Assembly: GCF_004770765.1 (NCBI RefSeq)
Contig: NZ_RQFK01000007.1
Location: forward strand, 186,001 to 250,000
Length of the DNA stretch: 64,000 bases
Reading direction: 5' to 3'
DNA from: Leptospira noumeaensis
GTDB lineage: Bacteria; Spirochaetota; Leptospiria; Leptospirales; Leptospiraceae
Shown here one piece after another: positions 49,551 through 59,559 of this stretch; the stretch's first letter is position 1; every line of letters starts with the position of its first letter. A program made the translations under genes and the position numbers. The notes under the pieces are model-generated. The model worked only from the letters and a program-made list of their open reading frames with translations, made no database searches and was not told the DNA's origin.

Positions 49551-50537
49551 ATGGAAAACAATAAAACAAAAATCCTAACTTTAGTGGCCCTAACGTCCAT
49601 CGCACTGATTGGTTTTGCACAGGCACAATACAAAGTATCCAATGGTGTAGCAACGCCAATTGGAAATGATATTGGTGCTATGGAACTCAAAGCCATTACG
49701 ATCGAATCTTGGGACTCTCCCGTTGCTTCCGCGCCTTATGGATGGGAAGTATTCACTGACAAAGATGGTGTGAACAAAGACGGCACAGGTGATATGAAAT
49801 ACGATGAGAACAATAAATATTCTCCAGTTCTCAATGACCCTGTGAAGTCTCCTCTTGTGCTGAGAGAAGTAAAACTAGTTCCTGGCAAACCAGGCGACGT
49901 AAAAAACGTGGATGCTGGGAATGCAAAAGTATTGGCTGTAAAATTCCAATTTACTTTTCCAGGAAACAACGTAGTTACAGTTCGTCCACCACGTGCTCCA
50001 GAATATGAACTCACACGTGCAAGACCATATATCGATGCTGACAACAAAAAGAAGTTGGAAAAAGTTTATGGGATTGAAACTCCTGGAAACGTAAAAGCCA
50101 TTTCTGTTTGGGTTCTAGGTCGTGGTAACGAATACGATTTAGAAGGTTGGTTGGAAGACTACAATGGCAATAGCCATATTTTCCCTTTTGGATCCTTGGA
50201 CTTTGTGGGTTGGAGACCGCTTCATATCACAATCCCTCCAGGAATCCCGCAAGAAGCAAATGCCTTCCCTGCGACAAGGAACCTAATCTTCAAACAGTTC
50301 AAAATCCGTTCCAGACTCAACACTGGACCTGAGGCCGTTTACCTTTTCTTTGATGAACTCCGTGTGCTTGCTGATACTTTCGAAGTTCACTTTGATGGGG
50401 CAAACTTAGACTTTGATGAAGAAGATTGTAAAAACAAAGTTAAGATGGAGCAAATGCTTCAGAAGTCCGGAGCGATCTCCACAGGTGCGAAAATCCGCGA
50501 TTGTGGTGGAAGTAACGGTTCTTCGCAAAACAAATAG
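49551..50537 (+). CDS. flaA1: Flagellar filament outer layer (sheath) protein FlaA, long paralogue
   Basis: A 328-residue protein with signal peptide ([18 protein letters not shown]). Common FlaA blocks are [43 protein letters not shown] and [15 protein letters not shown]. It has an extra 60-90 residues relative to its neighbour, mostly in the N-terminal half, and a short Cys-containing tail (EDCKNK ... IRDCGG). It forms part of the sheath of the periplasmic flagellum. Spacing is 16 bases after flaA2 and a strong terminator follows. Confidence 0.91.
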   Translation: MENNKTKILTLVALTSIALIGFAQAQYKVSNGVATPIGNDIGAMELKAITIESWDSPVASAPYGWEVFTDKDGVNKDGTGDMKYDENNKYSPVLNDPVKSPLVLREVKLVPGKPGDVKNVDAGNAKVLAVKFQFTFPGNNVVTVRPPRAPEYELTRARPYIDADNKKKLEKVYGIETPGNVKAISVWVLGRGNEYDLEGWLEDYNGNSHIFPFGSLDFVGWRPLHITIPPGIPQEANAFPATRNLIFKQFKIRSRLNTGPEAVYLFFDELRVLADTFEVHFDGANLDFDEEDCKNKVKMEQMLQKSGAISTGAKIRDCGGSNGSSQNK

Positions 50538-50577
50538 AATCCTCACTCACTAAAGGAAGGTTCCTCGGGGAACCAGG

Positions 50578-50604
50578 AAAACCCAGCCAATCGGCTGGGT
50601 TTTT
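50578..50604 (+). terminator. Rho-independent terminator after flaA1
   Basis: The stem AACCCAGCC / GGCTGGGTT (loop AATC) is followed by T5. It closes the PUR-flaA2-flaA1 unit. Confidence 0.92.
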
Positions 50605-50744
50605 TGGCTTTACAGAATCGAACGGACCTGGAAAATGAACTCTAGGACTGTTCTTTTCGCGGATTCATCGCTAAATTTACCGTAACAACTTTATAGGAAC
50701 AATGAACACCCTTTATTGGAAATACGAAGAGGGAGATTCTTTTC

Positions 50745-53510
50745 ATGCCTGATACTATTACCGAAGACAAATCAAACAAAATCGCCGACAACGACAAACT
50801 AACACCTCTCTTTAATGAGGAAATTTATGTACGTGCTGATGCAGGAACGGTTCCCGTTTCTAAATTCAAAATCTTTGACGATGTCATTGATGCATACAAG
50901 GCAGAAAATCGTTTAGCGGAAGCTAAACAAAAAATTGAAGACCATTTCAAAGAACATCCTGAGTCTATCTCCGCCAAATACATGTTAATGATTATTTCTT
51001 TCATGGAAGATTCCATGGGAGATGCAAATTTGGTGAAGAACATTTTGGATGCTTTCAAAGCTCATGCAAAATGGACGATCATTGAATACATTACTGATTC
51101 TATTTTACGATTTGGTGACCACAGACTTGCTCTCCGTGTGAAAGCGGAGGCTCTTGATAAACTCAAGAAAAACAAAGAACTCAAAACCGTTCTAGAAAAA
51201 CTTGCCAAACAAGATCGTAAAAACCCAGAGATTGCTAAAAAATACGGTTTTTCCATTATGGAAGAGGACAAACCAAAAGCAATTTCCTATCTCAAACTTG
51301 CCGTTGAGATGTATGCAAAGAATAAAGAATACGTTCAGATGGAAGAAATCTGGCCTACCATCGTACAAAACAATTACGAAGACGTATCTTTCTTTGATAA
51401 AATTGAACGGATCCTTCTTGGCCAAAGAGAAAAAACTCGTCTAGTTGGACTTCTTTATCCAATCGTTGAGCCTTTTAAGGCAATGGAAGATTGGGATCAT
51501 GTCATCTATTTCTTAAAGAAGATTTTAGAACACGAACCAGCCTCTCAAAAAGCAAGAAACGAACTCATTCGTGCATACAAACAAAAATACGTAGCTCACT
51601 CACTTTTGGAAGATTTCCTAAAAATGAGTGAACTCGGTAACAACCGTAAGCCGGTAAAACTTTGTATCACTAACTTTGAAAGAAATATCGTATTTGATAC
51701 CGGTAACTATGTTATGCATAGAAACTGGGGTGTAGGTAAAATCACATCCATCTCCCAAACCGGAGATTCTATCTTTGTTGATTTTGAAGAAAAGAAAGAT
51801 CATAAACTTTCCATCCAAATGGCCATCACTTCACTCAAACCTTTGAAGAAAGACCATATTTGGGTGCAACACTACGAAGACAAACAAGCCATAAGTACAA
51901 TGTTTGCTGAGAACTTAGCTGAGTTCTTAAAACAACTTCTGAAATCTTACGACAACCGTATGGTCATTGCTGATATGAAGAACGAACTCATCGGAACCTT
52001 CTTAAAGGCAGACGAGTGGTCAAAATGGTGGGCGAAGGTAAAATCGGTTCTTAAAAAAGAAGCGAATATTGGAATGAATCCTAAGAAAAAGGATGAAGTG
52101 GTTTACCACGAAAAACCAATCACGCACTCGGAAACTCTCACACAGAAATTCCAAGCGATTACTGACGTTAATAAGAAACTGGAAATTGCTATGGAAGCGG
52201 TTCGTGATGCTGATGAAGCAGCGGAAGCAGGCGATTTTTTTATCTCTCATTACAGTGAAGAAGAAACCGCAAGAGACTCCATTCGAAAACTTTCTGCTTA
52301 TTTGTATTTGGAAGAAGCAGCAAAGGCTTGGCCAATGGAAGAGTTCTCTCACAAAATTCGTGAGCCTGAACTAAAGGCCATCATCCAATCTCTTACCAAA
52401 GAGGATGCTTTAAAAATTTCCAAAGGTCTGGAAAACACGGATATCAAAAAAGGTTTTAAAGATTTGATCCGTAGCCACCATCCGGAAGCAATCAATATCC
52501 TGATTGGGTTGTTGTTTGAAGTTCCAGTAAAAGTAAACCGTTCGGTTTTCCAAAACTTGGTTTCGGATGAAAAATTTGCAGAACTCAATTTGTTTGTGGA
52601 AACAGTTTGTAACAAATCTAAAGAGAACCCAGAAGTTTTCCTTTGGGTTGCCAAATCAATTTTATCACATACTTGGAAGTTCGATTGGTTAAAAGTCAGC
52701 GAAGAAGATTTAGTCCTTCGTGTGTTCCGTATCTTAAAACCTCTCGCGAAGATTGAAGACAAAGGAACCAAACTCAAAAACCAAGCAATGGACATTTTGT
52801 TCGGAAAGGACAATAGCCTTCTTCGGGACATCTTAACCAATGCAGATGATGAATATGTTCGTAAACTCTTTGCTCTATTCAAAGAAGTGCCGTATGTAAC
52901 TGATTTGGAAAAAGACCAACTTTATGCTCTGATCAACGAACTCAAACCAAACATAGTTTGGGATGAATATGATTCAGAAGAAGATGCAGATGATGATCCT
53001 TTAGCAAACCTTCCTAGTGATGTGGTTCTTGTTACCCGTCGTGCGTTTAACGCGAAAAAACAAGAGTTTGAACACCTTGTGAACGTAGAGATGGCTGAGA
53101 ACTCTCGCGATATCGGAGAGGCCCAAGAAAAAGGGGACTTAAGAGAAAACGCAGAATACAAAGCGGCTATGGAGAAACAAGCGCAGTTACAAGCGGCAAT
53201 CAAACGATTGGAAGCAGAACTGAAAAGTGCAAGGATCCTTGACCTAAGTGACGTTAAATCGGATAAAGTGGGAATCGGAACCACAGTGCGTTTGAAAAAC
53301 AAACAAACTAGTGAAATCGTGACTTACTCAATCCTTGGTGCTTGGGATGCGGATACGGAAAAGAATATCATTTCTTACCAATCGCCGCTCGCAAAATCAC
53401 TTCTTGGAAAACACACTGGAAACGAAGCAACCCTTGTGTTTGGATCTACAGAAACTGTTTACGAAGTATTGGATATAACTCGTTATTCCATGACAGGACA
53501 AGAGGCCTGA
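50745..53510 (+). CDS. greA: GreA-type transcript cleavage factor with very long N-terminal extension
   Basis: A 921-residue protein. Only the last 165 residues are GreA: a coiled coil with ENSRDIGEAQEKGDLRENAEYKAAMEKQ (acidic tip) and the FKBP-like C-terminal domain (GIGTTVRLKNKQTSEIVTYSILG ... SPLAKSLLGKHTGNEATL). The first 750 residues are helical, in part TPR-like, and contain a beta insert near 310-370 (NYVMHRNWGVGKITSISQTGDSIFVDFE). Long GreA of this kind is known in other spirochaetes such as Borrelia (about 900 residues), versus 158 in E. coli. GreA rescues backtracked RNA polymerase. Good GGGAG ribosome site; the last 28 bases overlap the M23 gene. Confidence 0.92.
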   Translation: MPDTITEDKSNKIADNDKLTPLFNEEIYVRADAGTVPVSKFKIFDDVIDAYKAENRLAEAKQKIEDHFKEHPESISAKYMLMIISFMEDSMGDANLVKNILDAFKAHAKWTIIEYITDSILRFGDHRLALRVKAEALDKLKKNKELKTVLEKLAKQDRKNPEIAKKYGFSIMEEDKPKAISYLKLAVEMYAKNKEYVQMEEIWPTIVQNNYEDVSFFDKIERILLGQREKTRLVGLLYPIVEPFKAMEDWDHVIYFLKKILEHEPASQKARNELIRAYKQKYVAHSLLEDFLKMSELGNNRKPVKLCITNFERNIVFDTGNYVMHRNWGVGKITSISQTGDSIFVDFEEKKDHKLSIQMAITSLKPLKKDHIWVQHYEDKQAISTMFAENLAEFLKQLLKSYDNRMVIADMKNELIGTFLKADEWSKWWAKVKSVLKKEANIGMNPKKKDEVVYHEKPITHSETLTQKFQAITDVNKKLEIAMEAVRDADEAAEAGDFFISHYSEEETARDSIRKLSAYLYLEEAAKAWPMEEFSHKIREPELKAIIQSLTKEDALKISKGLENTDIKKGFKDLIRSHHPEAINILIGLLFEVPVKVNRSVFQNLVSDEKFAELNLFVETVCNKSKENPEVFLWVAKSILSHTWKFDWLKVSEEDLVLRVFRILKPLAKIEDKGTKLKNQAMDILFGKDNSLLRDILTNADDEYVRKLFALFKEVPYVTDLEKDQLYALINELKPNIVWDEYDSEEDADDDPLANLPSDVVLVTRRAFNAKKQEFEHLVNVEMAENSRDIGEAQEKGDLRENAEYKAAMEKQAQLQAAIKRLEAELKSARILDLSDVKSDKVGIGTTVRLKNKQTSEIVTYSILGAWDADTEKNIISYQSPLAKSLLGKHTGNEATLVFGSTETVYEVLDITRYSMTGQEA

Positions 53511-55294
53511 ACTTCTTCACTCCAACCGTGAGTAGAAATTAAATCCACGAACGGTTCGGAAACATTTCCAGCGAAATCGAAGGCCTTAACTTCCAAAAGA
53601 AGATAAGGCCTTTCTTTTTGTAGGCTTTTCGGAATGAGAACTCGAATGGCACGTCTGTCTGGATCATATTCATAGGGAAAGGATTGTCCATCTATCAAGA
53701 GTTCAACGCTCGTTCGAAATCCACTCCCTGTATCTCCTAAAACATAATATCTTTCTTCAAAACAATGGTTTCTTACTTCTGGAAGTTCAATGTAACGAGC
53801 CAGAGCAGTCATAGGAAAAATAGTAGGGGGAGTTTCATCAGACAAAACCATCAGATACCCTAATTTGGTAAGTTTGAAACTAAACCCATTTGATTTTCTT
53901 TTCTGAGAGATGGATTGGAATTTTCCAATGGAAATATCATAAAAATATAATGATTCTTTTATGGATGTTGTATGATTTAAATTCCATTCCCCATTTCCTT
54001 CTCCTTTCCAACTCATCTTTTTTGTATCCAGTTGGTAGATTTTTCCTTTGAGGGGAAGGCCTGCGGGTATTTTGAAGGGAATGTCTTTTTCATTCACCTC
54101 GGTAATGAGTAAAATCCCTTCACCTGAAACTTCTGCTTTGGATAAATCGACACTCACCTTACCGTCATTCGAGCTAAATTTGTTTCCATTTTTTTGTTTT
54201 TTGGAAAACCGCGAACTATCACTTTCGTTTTTATCATGAATGATGGTAAAAAATACGGATGATTTATTCCCCGTGGCATCTCGAAGGGAAACTTCTAGAG
54301 GTAATTTTTCTTTTGGTTTGTATCCGTTTAAATCTAAAGAATAACCTTCTTCTTTAAAGTTTTTAGGCTGTTCATATATATGATAAAAGTAAACGGGTGG
54401 GGCGAGTGATGACCGATTGATATCGTAGAACTGGTGTTTTTTGGAACCATCTTCATAGGCCAAAAAATCGAAGTTACGACTAAAAATCGATTTTCCGTTC
54501 ACAAATAAGTCCATTCCATATACATTGTTTTTGTTTCGTGAACGAATGAAATCATACCCACTCATCCGGATACGAACCTTTCCTGTTAAAGAAATGGATT
54601 CAAAAAGATCTCCCGTATCCGTAAAAAGTTCATAGTGGCCTTTCGATTTTTCTTTGGCTGTGAGTAGGATGGGATTTTCTAAATTGTCTCCCTCTAAATA
54701 CAAAGAAAGGATAGTCGGGGGAGTGGTATCCTTTTGGTGGATTTCTGGAAAATAGAGGGGATTGATGATTCCTTTTTCAGATCGAAATTCGAGGTGGAGG
54801 TGAGAAATTCCAGATCCCGATTCGCCAGTTTTCCCAAGGGCTGTTCCTTTTTTGGCAGAAAACATTCCAGGTGGGAGTTTCAATTGGAACCCAGCGGGAT
54901 CACCCATCAGAAGAACAGCCTTACGTAAAAGTTCTAAATCATACAAACTACCACCAAAGGAATGTAAGTGGGCGTATTTGGATTTGAGTTTGTATTTAGG
55001 ACTGTAAAGATTGAGGGAAAGTCCATACCCCGTTTTAGAATAACTGATTTCTTCAATATATCCATCGAACGTAGCTAAGATGCTGTGACCGTTCAAACCA
55101 TAAGATTTGAAATCAGAACCTAAATGTAAATTGTGGTTACGGATTTCTGCAAAAGTACCGGAAACAGGAGAATAATAGGGGAGGGGAAATCCCACCTCGT
55201 TTGCGGGAATCTCAGGGATTTTACTCTGGCCCCATAAAACACCGGATGAAAAACAAAGGAGGAAACTAAATTTGCGAAGAAGAGAGATCTCCAT
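53483..55294 (-). CDS. Exported M23-family peptidase-like protein with C-terminal beta domains
   Basis: A 603-residue protein with signal peptide (FSFLLCFSSGVLWGQS). The M23 LytM-like domain covers residues about 35-180: HLGSD (His57, Asp61) and ISHLHLEFR (HxH) supply the zinc site, with YAHLHSF also present. M23 enzymes cut peptide bridges in peptidoglycan; related domains can also act as activators. Residues about 190-600 form several beta-sandwich modules (PTILSLYLEGDN, IRMSGYDFI), perhaps Ig-like. All key ligands seem kept, so an active enzyme is possible. The stop lies 28 bases inside greA in antisense. Confidence 0.82.
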   Translation of the reverse strand: MEISLLRKFSFLLCFSSGVLWGQSKIPEIPANEVGFPLPYYSPVSGTFAEIRNHNLHLGSDFKSYGLNGHSILATFDGYIEEISYSKTGYGLSLNLYSPKYKLKSKYAHLHSFGGSLYDLELLRKAVLLMGDPAGFQLKLPPGMFSAKKGTALGKTGESGSGISHLHLEFRSEKGIINPLYFPEIHQKDTTPPTILSLYLEGDNLENPILLTAKEKSKGHYELFTDTGDLFESISLTGKVRIRMSGYDFIRSRNKNNVYGMDLFVNGKSIFSRNFDFLAYEDGSKKHQFYDINRSSLAPPVYFYHIYEQPKNFKEEGYSLDLNGYKPKEKLPLEVSLRDATGNKSSVFFTIIHDKNESDSSRFSKKQKNGNKFSSNDGKVSVDLSKAEVSGEGILLITEVNEKDIPFKIPAGLPLKGKIYQLDTKKMSWKGEGNGEWNLNHTTSIKESLYFYDISIGKFQSISQKRKSNGFSFKLTKLGYLMVLSDETPPTIFPMTALARYIELPEVRNHCFEERYYVLGDTGSGFRTSVELLIDGQSFPYEYDPDRRAIRVLIPKSLQKERPYLLLEVKAFDFAGNVSEPFVDLISTHGWSEEVQASCPVME

Positions 55295-55417
55295 GGGAGA
55301 ATCAGAATCTGGCCACTTCCTTTGTCATGCCTTTCCCGAAATCGAATGAAATTCCCTTCGATTCGATTCCCTTGACAAACTAGACTTAGGGTCCAAGATG
55401 ACAGGGAACATTTCTCT

Positions 55418-55969
55418 ATGAAACTAGGCCTTGTATCCTTCCTATTATTAGCAGTTTCTGGTTGTGCCTTTTTATCAAAGGAACCGGGAAGACCTCCTAA
55501 AATTGATGGGGTTCCTGTCCCTGATTCCAAACGTTTGATTTATATCCAAAATGTAAGAAACAACACGTATTCCCCTGGAATGCACACTCGTCTCACCCAA
55601 ATGATTATGGAAGAAATTGACAGACGGGGAAGGTTTATTACAACCCGAGAAAAAACTCTCGCGAAATACCGGTTGTATGCAGAGATTGTCCACTACCAAC
55701 AAGTCGGAGATCTTATGGATCTTGCCGATAGACAAATTACTTCCGAACTATTTGTAGTCACTCGTGTAGAAATCATTGAAGCAGAGACGGGAAATAAAAT
55801 TCCTATGGAACGGAGCGAAATTCCTGGACGAGTTCATTTTTCTACTCAAATTGGATTTCGGGAATCAGAATTGGAAGCTCAGAATCGTCTCCTTCGGGTG
55901 ATGGCGCTTCGAATTGCAGAAGAAGCAGAAAGAGGTTGGTATTATTCTCTTTCTGGTGTACTGAACTAA
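55418..55969 (+). CDS. LptE-like outer membrane lipoprotein
   Basis: A 183-residue lipoprotein (leader LVSFLLLAVSGC, lipobox VSGC). The mature part fits the LptE/RlpB fold: RLIYIQNVRNNTYSPGMHTRLTQMIMEEIDRRG, then YRLYAEIVHYQQVG and a C-terminal helix NRLLRVMALRIAEEAERGW. LptE plugs the LptD barrel that inserts LPS in the outer membrane. It also resembles DUF4136/CsgG-like lipoproteins, so a different envelope role remains possible. The fur-family gene follows 23 bases later. Confidence 0.72.
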   Translation: MKLGLVSFLLLAVSGCAFLSKEPGRPPKIDGVPVPDSKRLIYIQNVRNNTYSPGMHTRLTQMIMEEIDRRGRFITTREKTLAKYRLYAEIVHYQQVGDLMDLADRQITSELFVVTRVEIIEAETGNKIPMERSEIPGRVHFSTQIGFRESELEAQNRLLRVMALRIAEEAERGWYYSLSGVLN

Positions 55970-55992
55970 GTTGAATCATAAGGAGATAAACC

Positions 55993-56472
55993 TTGCAAAA
56001 CGATCCCATTTCCGCTGAAGACACAAAAAAAGAGATGCTCGCCTTTGAAGAGTATCTCAAAGAAAAAGGACTTAAAATTACCAACCAACGTTTGTTAGTT
56101 GCGCAAAAGATTTTTTCTTCTCACAATCATTTTACCGCAGAAGGTCTTTTGGATGAACTGAAAGACAATAAGGATCGTATTTCCAAAGCAACCATTTATA
56201 GAATCCTCGCCATTATGGTGGAGGCGGGTTTACTCGAAGAACATGATTTTGGTAAAGATTATAAATATTATGAACATATCATTGGTCATGAACACCATGA
56301 TCACATCATTTGTATGCAGTGCGGTCGGATTGTTGAGTTCATTGACGAAAGGATTGAGGAATTACAAAACAAAGCCGCATCAGAAAATGGGTTTACCATC
56401 ACAGGACATAGTTTGAATATATTTGGTAATTGTTTGAATTTTGCAAATTGTGAACATAAAATCAAAAAATAG
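55993..56472 (+). CDS. Fur-family metalloregulator
   Basis: A 159-residue protein. The winged helix runs [19 protein letters not shown] to [20 protein letters not shown]. The dimerisation domain has metal-ligand-rich [22 protein letters not shown] with CxxC, and the C-terminal NCLNFANC adds the second Cys pair for structural zinc. Leptospira has several Fur paralogues (Fur, PerR and others); I cannot tell which this is. The start is TTG 55993, supported by AAGGAGAT 8 bases upstream. The stop shares its last base with the tgt start. The target genes are not identified. Confidence 0.88.
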   Translation: MQNDPISAEDTKKEMLAFEEYLKEKGLKITNQRLLVAQKIFSSHNHFTAEGLLDELKDNKDRISKATIYRILAIMVEAGLLEEHDFGKDYKYYEHIIGHEHHDHIICMQCGRIVEFIDERIEELQNKAASENGFTITGHSLNIFGNCLNFANCEHKIKK

Positions 56473-57587
56473 TGTCTTCTATTTTTAAAGAAAAAACAAA
56501 AGACTCCGGTTCTTACGCAAGAACCGGCACCCTTCATTTAAACGGAATCCAAATTGAAACTCCCATCTTTATGCCAGTGGGAACCAGAGGGAGTATCAAA
56601 TCCCTTTCTTCCTCAGACATTGATGAATTAGGGTACAATCTAATTCTTGCCAATACCTATCATTTATATTTAAAACCTGGAAAAGAAGTTTTAGATCACT
56701 TTCACGGTCTAAAAAATTTCATGTCTTACAAGAGAGCCTTACTTACTGATTCCGGTGGGTTTCAAGTTTTTAGTCTCGCCAGTCTCTTTAAGTTCGAGGA
56801 AGACGGGGTTCGGTTTCAATCTCACATTGATGGGAGCCATCATAAGTTCACTCCGGCCTCTGTCATCGAAATGCAACGTTCCATAGGTTCAGACATCATG
56901 ATGGTTCTGGATGATTGTGCTCCTTTTGGAAGTGATTTGAAACGATTGGAGTTGGCATTGGACAGAACCCACCGCTGGGCCAAAGAATCCTATGATTATT
57001 GGATGGAGAACCCAGGTGGACAAAATGTATTCCCTATTGTTCAGGGAGGTGTCAACGAATCCCTCAGGAAACGTAGTCTTGATACATTACAAAATATTGA
57101 TTTTCCAGGAATTGCCATCGGGGGTCTGAGTGTTGGGGAACCGAGGCCTGATTACATTCGTATTTTAGAATGTATGGCTCCCTTTTTTGACCAGGCACGT
57201 CCAAGATACTTAATGGGTGTGGGAACCGTTGTAGACATATTGGAAGGCGTTAAGAATGGAATCGATATGTTTGATTGTGTTTTGCCAACAAGAAATGCGA
57301 GAAACGGGCAGGTATTCACCTCACTTGGGAAAATCAATTTAAGGAATGAAAGCCATAGACTGGCAGAAGGTCCTATTGACCCTGAATGTGGGTGTAAGGT
57401 TTGTACAACATATAGTCTTGGCTATATACGCCATCTTCATAAGGTGAAGGAACTGACTGCTTTCTCGCTCTCAACGTATCACAACTTATATTTTATGCAG
57501 AGCTTCATGGAAAAGATGCGAAAGTCTATAGAAATAGGCAATTTTCAGGGCTTTTATGAACATTGGAAAAATTTGTTTGGTAGCTAA
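56472..57587 (+). CDS. tgt: Queuine tRNA-guanine transglycosylase
   Basis: A 371-residue enzyme that swaps G34 for the queuine precursor in GUN-anticodon tRNAs. It has [29 protein letters not shown] (catalytic Asp region), [24 protein letters not shown], and [14 protein letters not shown] (nucleophile Asp). The zinc site is [19 protein letters not shown]. The start is GTG 56472 in the overlap TAGTG with the preceding stop. Full length. A terminator hairpin follows the stop at 57592-57617. Confidence 0.97.
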   Translation: MSSIFKEKTKDSGSYARTGTLHLNGIQIETPIFMPVGTRGSIKSLSSSDIDELGYNLILANTYHLYLKPGKEVLDHFHGLKNFMSYKRALLTDSGGFQVFSLASLFKFEEDGVRFQSHIDGSHHKFTPASVIEMQRSIGSDIMMVLDDCAPFGSDLKRLELALDRTHRWAKESYDYWMENPGGQNVFPIVQGGVNESLRKRSLDTLQNIDFPGIAIGGLSVGEPRPDYIRILECMAPFFDQARPRYLMGVGTVVDILEGVKNGIDMFDCVLPTRNARNGQVFTSLGKINLRNESHRLAEGPIDPECGCKVCTTYSLGYIRHLHKVKELTAFSLSTYHNLYFMQSFMEKMRKSIEIGNFQGFYEHWKNLFGS

Positions 57588-57591
57588 AATT

Positions 57592-57617
57592 ATTAGGTTG
57601 ACGTACCTAATTTTTTT
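57592..57617 (+). terminator. Rho-independent terminator after tgt
   Basis: A 7-bp stem ATTAGGT / ACCTAAT with a TGACGT loop, followed by T6. The loop and right arm overlap a possible -35 box (TTGACG) for the next gene. Confidence 0.82.
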
Positions 57618-57626
57618 GAATGCAAT
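57598..57626 (+). promoter_or_regulatory. Possible sigma-70 promoter of the STAS gene
   Basis: TTGACG (57598-57603), a 17-base spacer, then TGCAAT (57621-57626), 4 of 6 matches at -10. It overlaps the tgt terminator. The spacing is right, but the -10 is weak. Confidence 0.4.
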
Positions 57627-57680
57627 TGTACCGTCATTTCTACATTGATTGTAGCTTCATTGAGGAGTCTCTAGACACAC

Positions 57681-58016
57681 ATGGAAATCACCAGAAGGGA
57701 AAAAGATAAAATCGTAGTCCTCGATATTAACGGGGAAATCGACCTTTATAACGCGCCTGAGATCAAGGATGTAATTGCCAAATTGATCGAAGAACAAAAA
57801 TATTGCATTGTCATCAATCTCGAGAAGGTATCCTACATCGACTCTTCCGGAATTGGAGCTTTAATTTCAAGTTTGTCCAACTTGAAGAAATACCAAGGTG
57901 GGCTTAAAATCATCAACGTAGCCGGTTCCGTTCGTAAAGTTTTTGAACTGACTAAGTTGACTTCATTTTTTGAGATTTTCGATAGCGAAGACGAAGCAGT
58001 CACTGCTTTCAAGTAA
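57681..58016 (+). CDS. STAS-domain anti-sigma factor antagonist
   Basis: A 111-residue single STAS domain: ITRREKDKIVVLDINGEIDLYNA-type start and VSYIDSSGIGALISSLSNLKK, with the phosphorylatable Ser at 55 or 56 as in SpoIIAA/RsbV. When unphosphorylated such proteins bind the anti-sigma kinase and free the sigma factor. The window also has an RsbW-like kinase (30264) and a SpoIIE phosphatase (38859). A GAGGAG motif is 13 bases before the ATG, rather far. The LysM lipoprotein gene follows after 64 bases. Confidence 0.92.
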   Translation: MEITRREKDKIVVLDINGEIDLYNAPEIKDVIAKLIEEQKYCIVINLEKVSYIDSSGIGALISSLSNLKKYQGGLKIINVAGSVRKVFELTKLTSFFEIFDSEDEAVTAFK

Positions 58017-58080
58017 ACGGGAAGCGTATTTTGCGCTTCTCTCTTACAAAACCCCCCGAAGAAAAGTTAAGGAGTTTGTT

Positions 58081-59487
58081 ATGTTAAGAAAGAAAAAGAC
58101 AGCCGTCTTTCTCTCTGGTTTGGTATTGTTTTCCATTGGATTTGTTAACTGTGCCCAAGAACTACCGCTCAAAGAATTGGCTCTCGCAAAGTCACAGGTA
58201 GAAAGAGCAGAAAGACTTTCTGCCGAAGAATTTGCACCAGAAGAATATTCGGAGGCAAAGAAGAGCTTAGCTTCTGCCAATGAATTTGCCGCAGAAGAGA
58301 AAGCCTCTGATTCTAAAAAAAGTGCTGATTATGCAATTTCTAAAGCTTATGATGCATTAGAAAAAACCCTACCAAAACTTGCAGCAAAGTCTCGTGAAGA
58401 AGCTGTATCTGCTATTGATGCAGCTGACGAAGCCTACGCTTCTGAATACACTCCTGAAGAATTTAAAAAAGCAGTAGCAGCACGTGATGCTGGTGAAACT
58501 AAATTAGCTCAAGCAGATGCAAGCCTTGCTTCTTACCTTCGCGAAGACAAAGATGAAACTGCAAAAGAACTAAAACGAACTGTAGCCTTACAAGAATATG
58601 AAGATGCACACAATAGTTTTCTGGAAGCTGCGAAAATCAGCCAAGATGCAAAAAAAGTAGCTCTGGATAGATCTGGTTCGATTCGTCAGTCTGCTGATGA
58701 AGTGGATGCTCTATTAGAAAAAGCTTATACATATTCCAAGGGCGGCAATCCTGCCATTGATGAAGAAAAAGCGCGTGTGGCGTCTGCACGGGAAGACATT
58801 GAAGCAGGTCGTTTGAAAACGGCTGACGAAAAAATCAAAGCGGCACGATTGGCATCTGCCTCAATCCTTGCGACTGCAGTCAAAGATCATGCAAAAAATC
58901 GCAATGCCCAAGCTCGTGAAGTGGTAGAAGATGCGAATGCACGTTTCGGCGAACTCAGTGCAGAAACTTACCTTAAATCCAATGCCAAAGAATCTTATGC
59001 AAGCACCCAAGAAAACTTAGGAGCTTCCAATGAATCTTTACAAGCATCTGGAAACCTATTAGAACAAGAAAAATTTGATGATTCGATTGCCCAGTCAGAA
59101 GAAGCCATTCGTTTGGCAGAGATTTCGATTGATCAAATCGAAACTTTAAAAGGTAAAAACACTGTAGCGAAAAAAGATCGCAAAACTGTAGAAACCGACA
59201 CAACCACTACAACCAAAACTGACGAAACGAAAGATGACAAAGTTTCTTCTTCTCAAGTGGAAGAACTTTCAGGTGGTTGGAAGAGATATACTGTTGAAAA
59301 ATCGAATCCTGCTGATTGCCTTTGGAGAATTGCTGACAGAGAAGACATTTACAGCGATGCAAAACTCTGGCCAAGAATTTTCGAAGCCAACCGTAAATCG
59401 ATTCGTAACAAAAACTTAATTTACCCAAAACAAAAACTGAACATCCCTCCACAAACAGGGAAAATCGGAACTGCTCCTAAGGAATAA
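58081..59487 (+). CDS. LysM-domain lipoprotein with helical repeats
   Basis: A 468-residue lipoprotein (leader TAVFLSGLVLFSIGFVNC). The mature chain is a long Ala/Glu/Lys-rich helical region with degenerate repeats (AEEFAPEEYSEAKKSL, YASEYTPEEFKKAVAA, AETYLKSNAKESYAS). A Thr-rich linker (TDTTTTTKTDE) leads to a C-terminal LysM-like domain, WKRYTVEKSNPADCLWRIADRE, ending in YPKQKLNIPPQ. LysM binds peptidoglycan, so it may tether the outer membrane to the wall. ATG 58081 follows AAGGAG. A terminator follows at 59511-59538. Confidence 0.82.
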   Translation: MLRKKKTAVFLSGLVLFSIGFVNCAQELPLKELALAKSQVERAERLSAEEFAPEEYSEAKKSLASANEFAAEEKASDSKKSADYAISKAYDALEKTLPKLAAKSREEAVSAIDAADEAYASEYTPEEFKKAVAARDAGETKLAQADASLASYLREDKDETAKELKRTVALQEYEDAHNSFLEAAKISQDAKKVALDRSGSIRQSADEVDALLEKAYTYSKGGNPAIDEEKARVASAREDIEAGRLKTADEKIKAARLASASILATAVKDHAKNRNAQAREVVEDANARFGELSAETYLKSNAKESYASTQENLGASNESLQASGNLLEQEKFDDSIAQSEEAIRLAEISIDQIETLKGKNTVAKKDRKTVETDTTTTTKTDETKDDKVSSSQVEELSGGWKRYTVEKSNPADCLWRIADREDIYSDAKLWPRIFEANRKSIRNKNLIYPKQKLNIPPQTGKIGTAPKE

Positions 59488-59510
59488 ACAAGACTTAGGT
59501 GAAAGGAAAA

Positions 59511-59538
59511 AAAAGCTGTCGTAAGGACAGCTTTTTTT
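59511..59538 (+). terminator. Rho-independent terminator after the LysM lipoprotein gene
   Basis: A 10-bp stem AAAAGCTGTC / GACAGCTTTT with a GTAAG loop, running into T9. It ends the unit before nadC. Confidence 0.92.
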
Positions 59539-59559
59539 TTGTCTAAATAGTAGGAAAAT

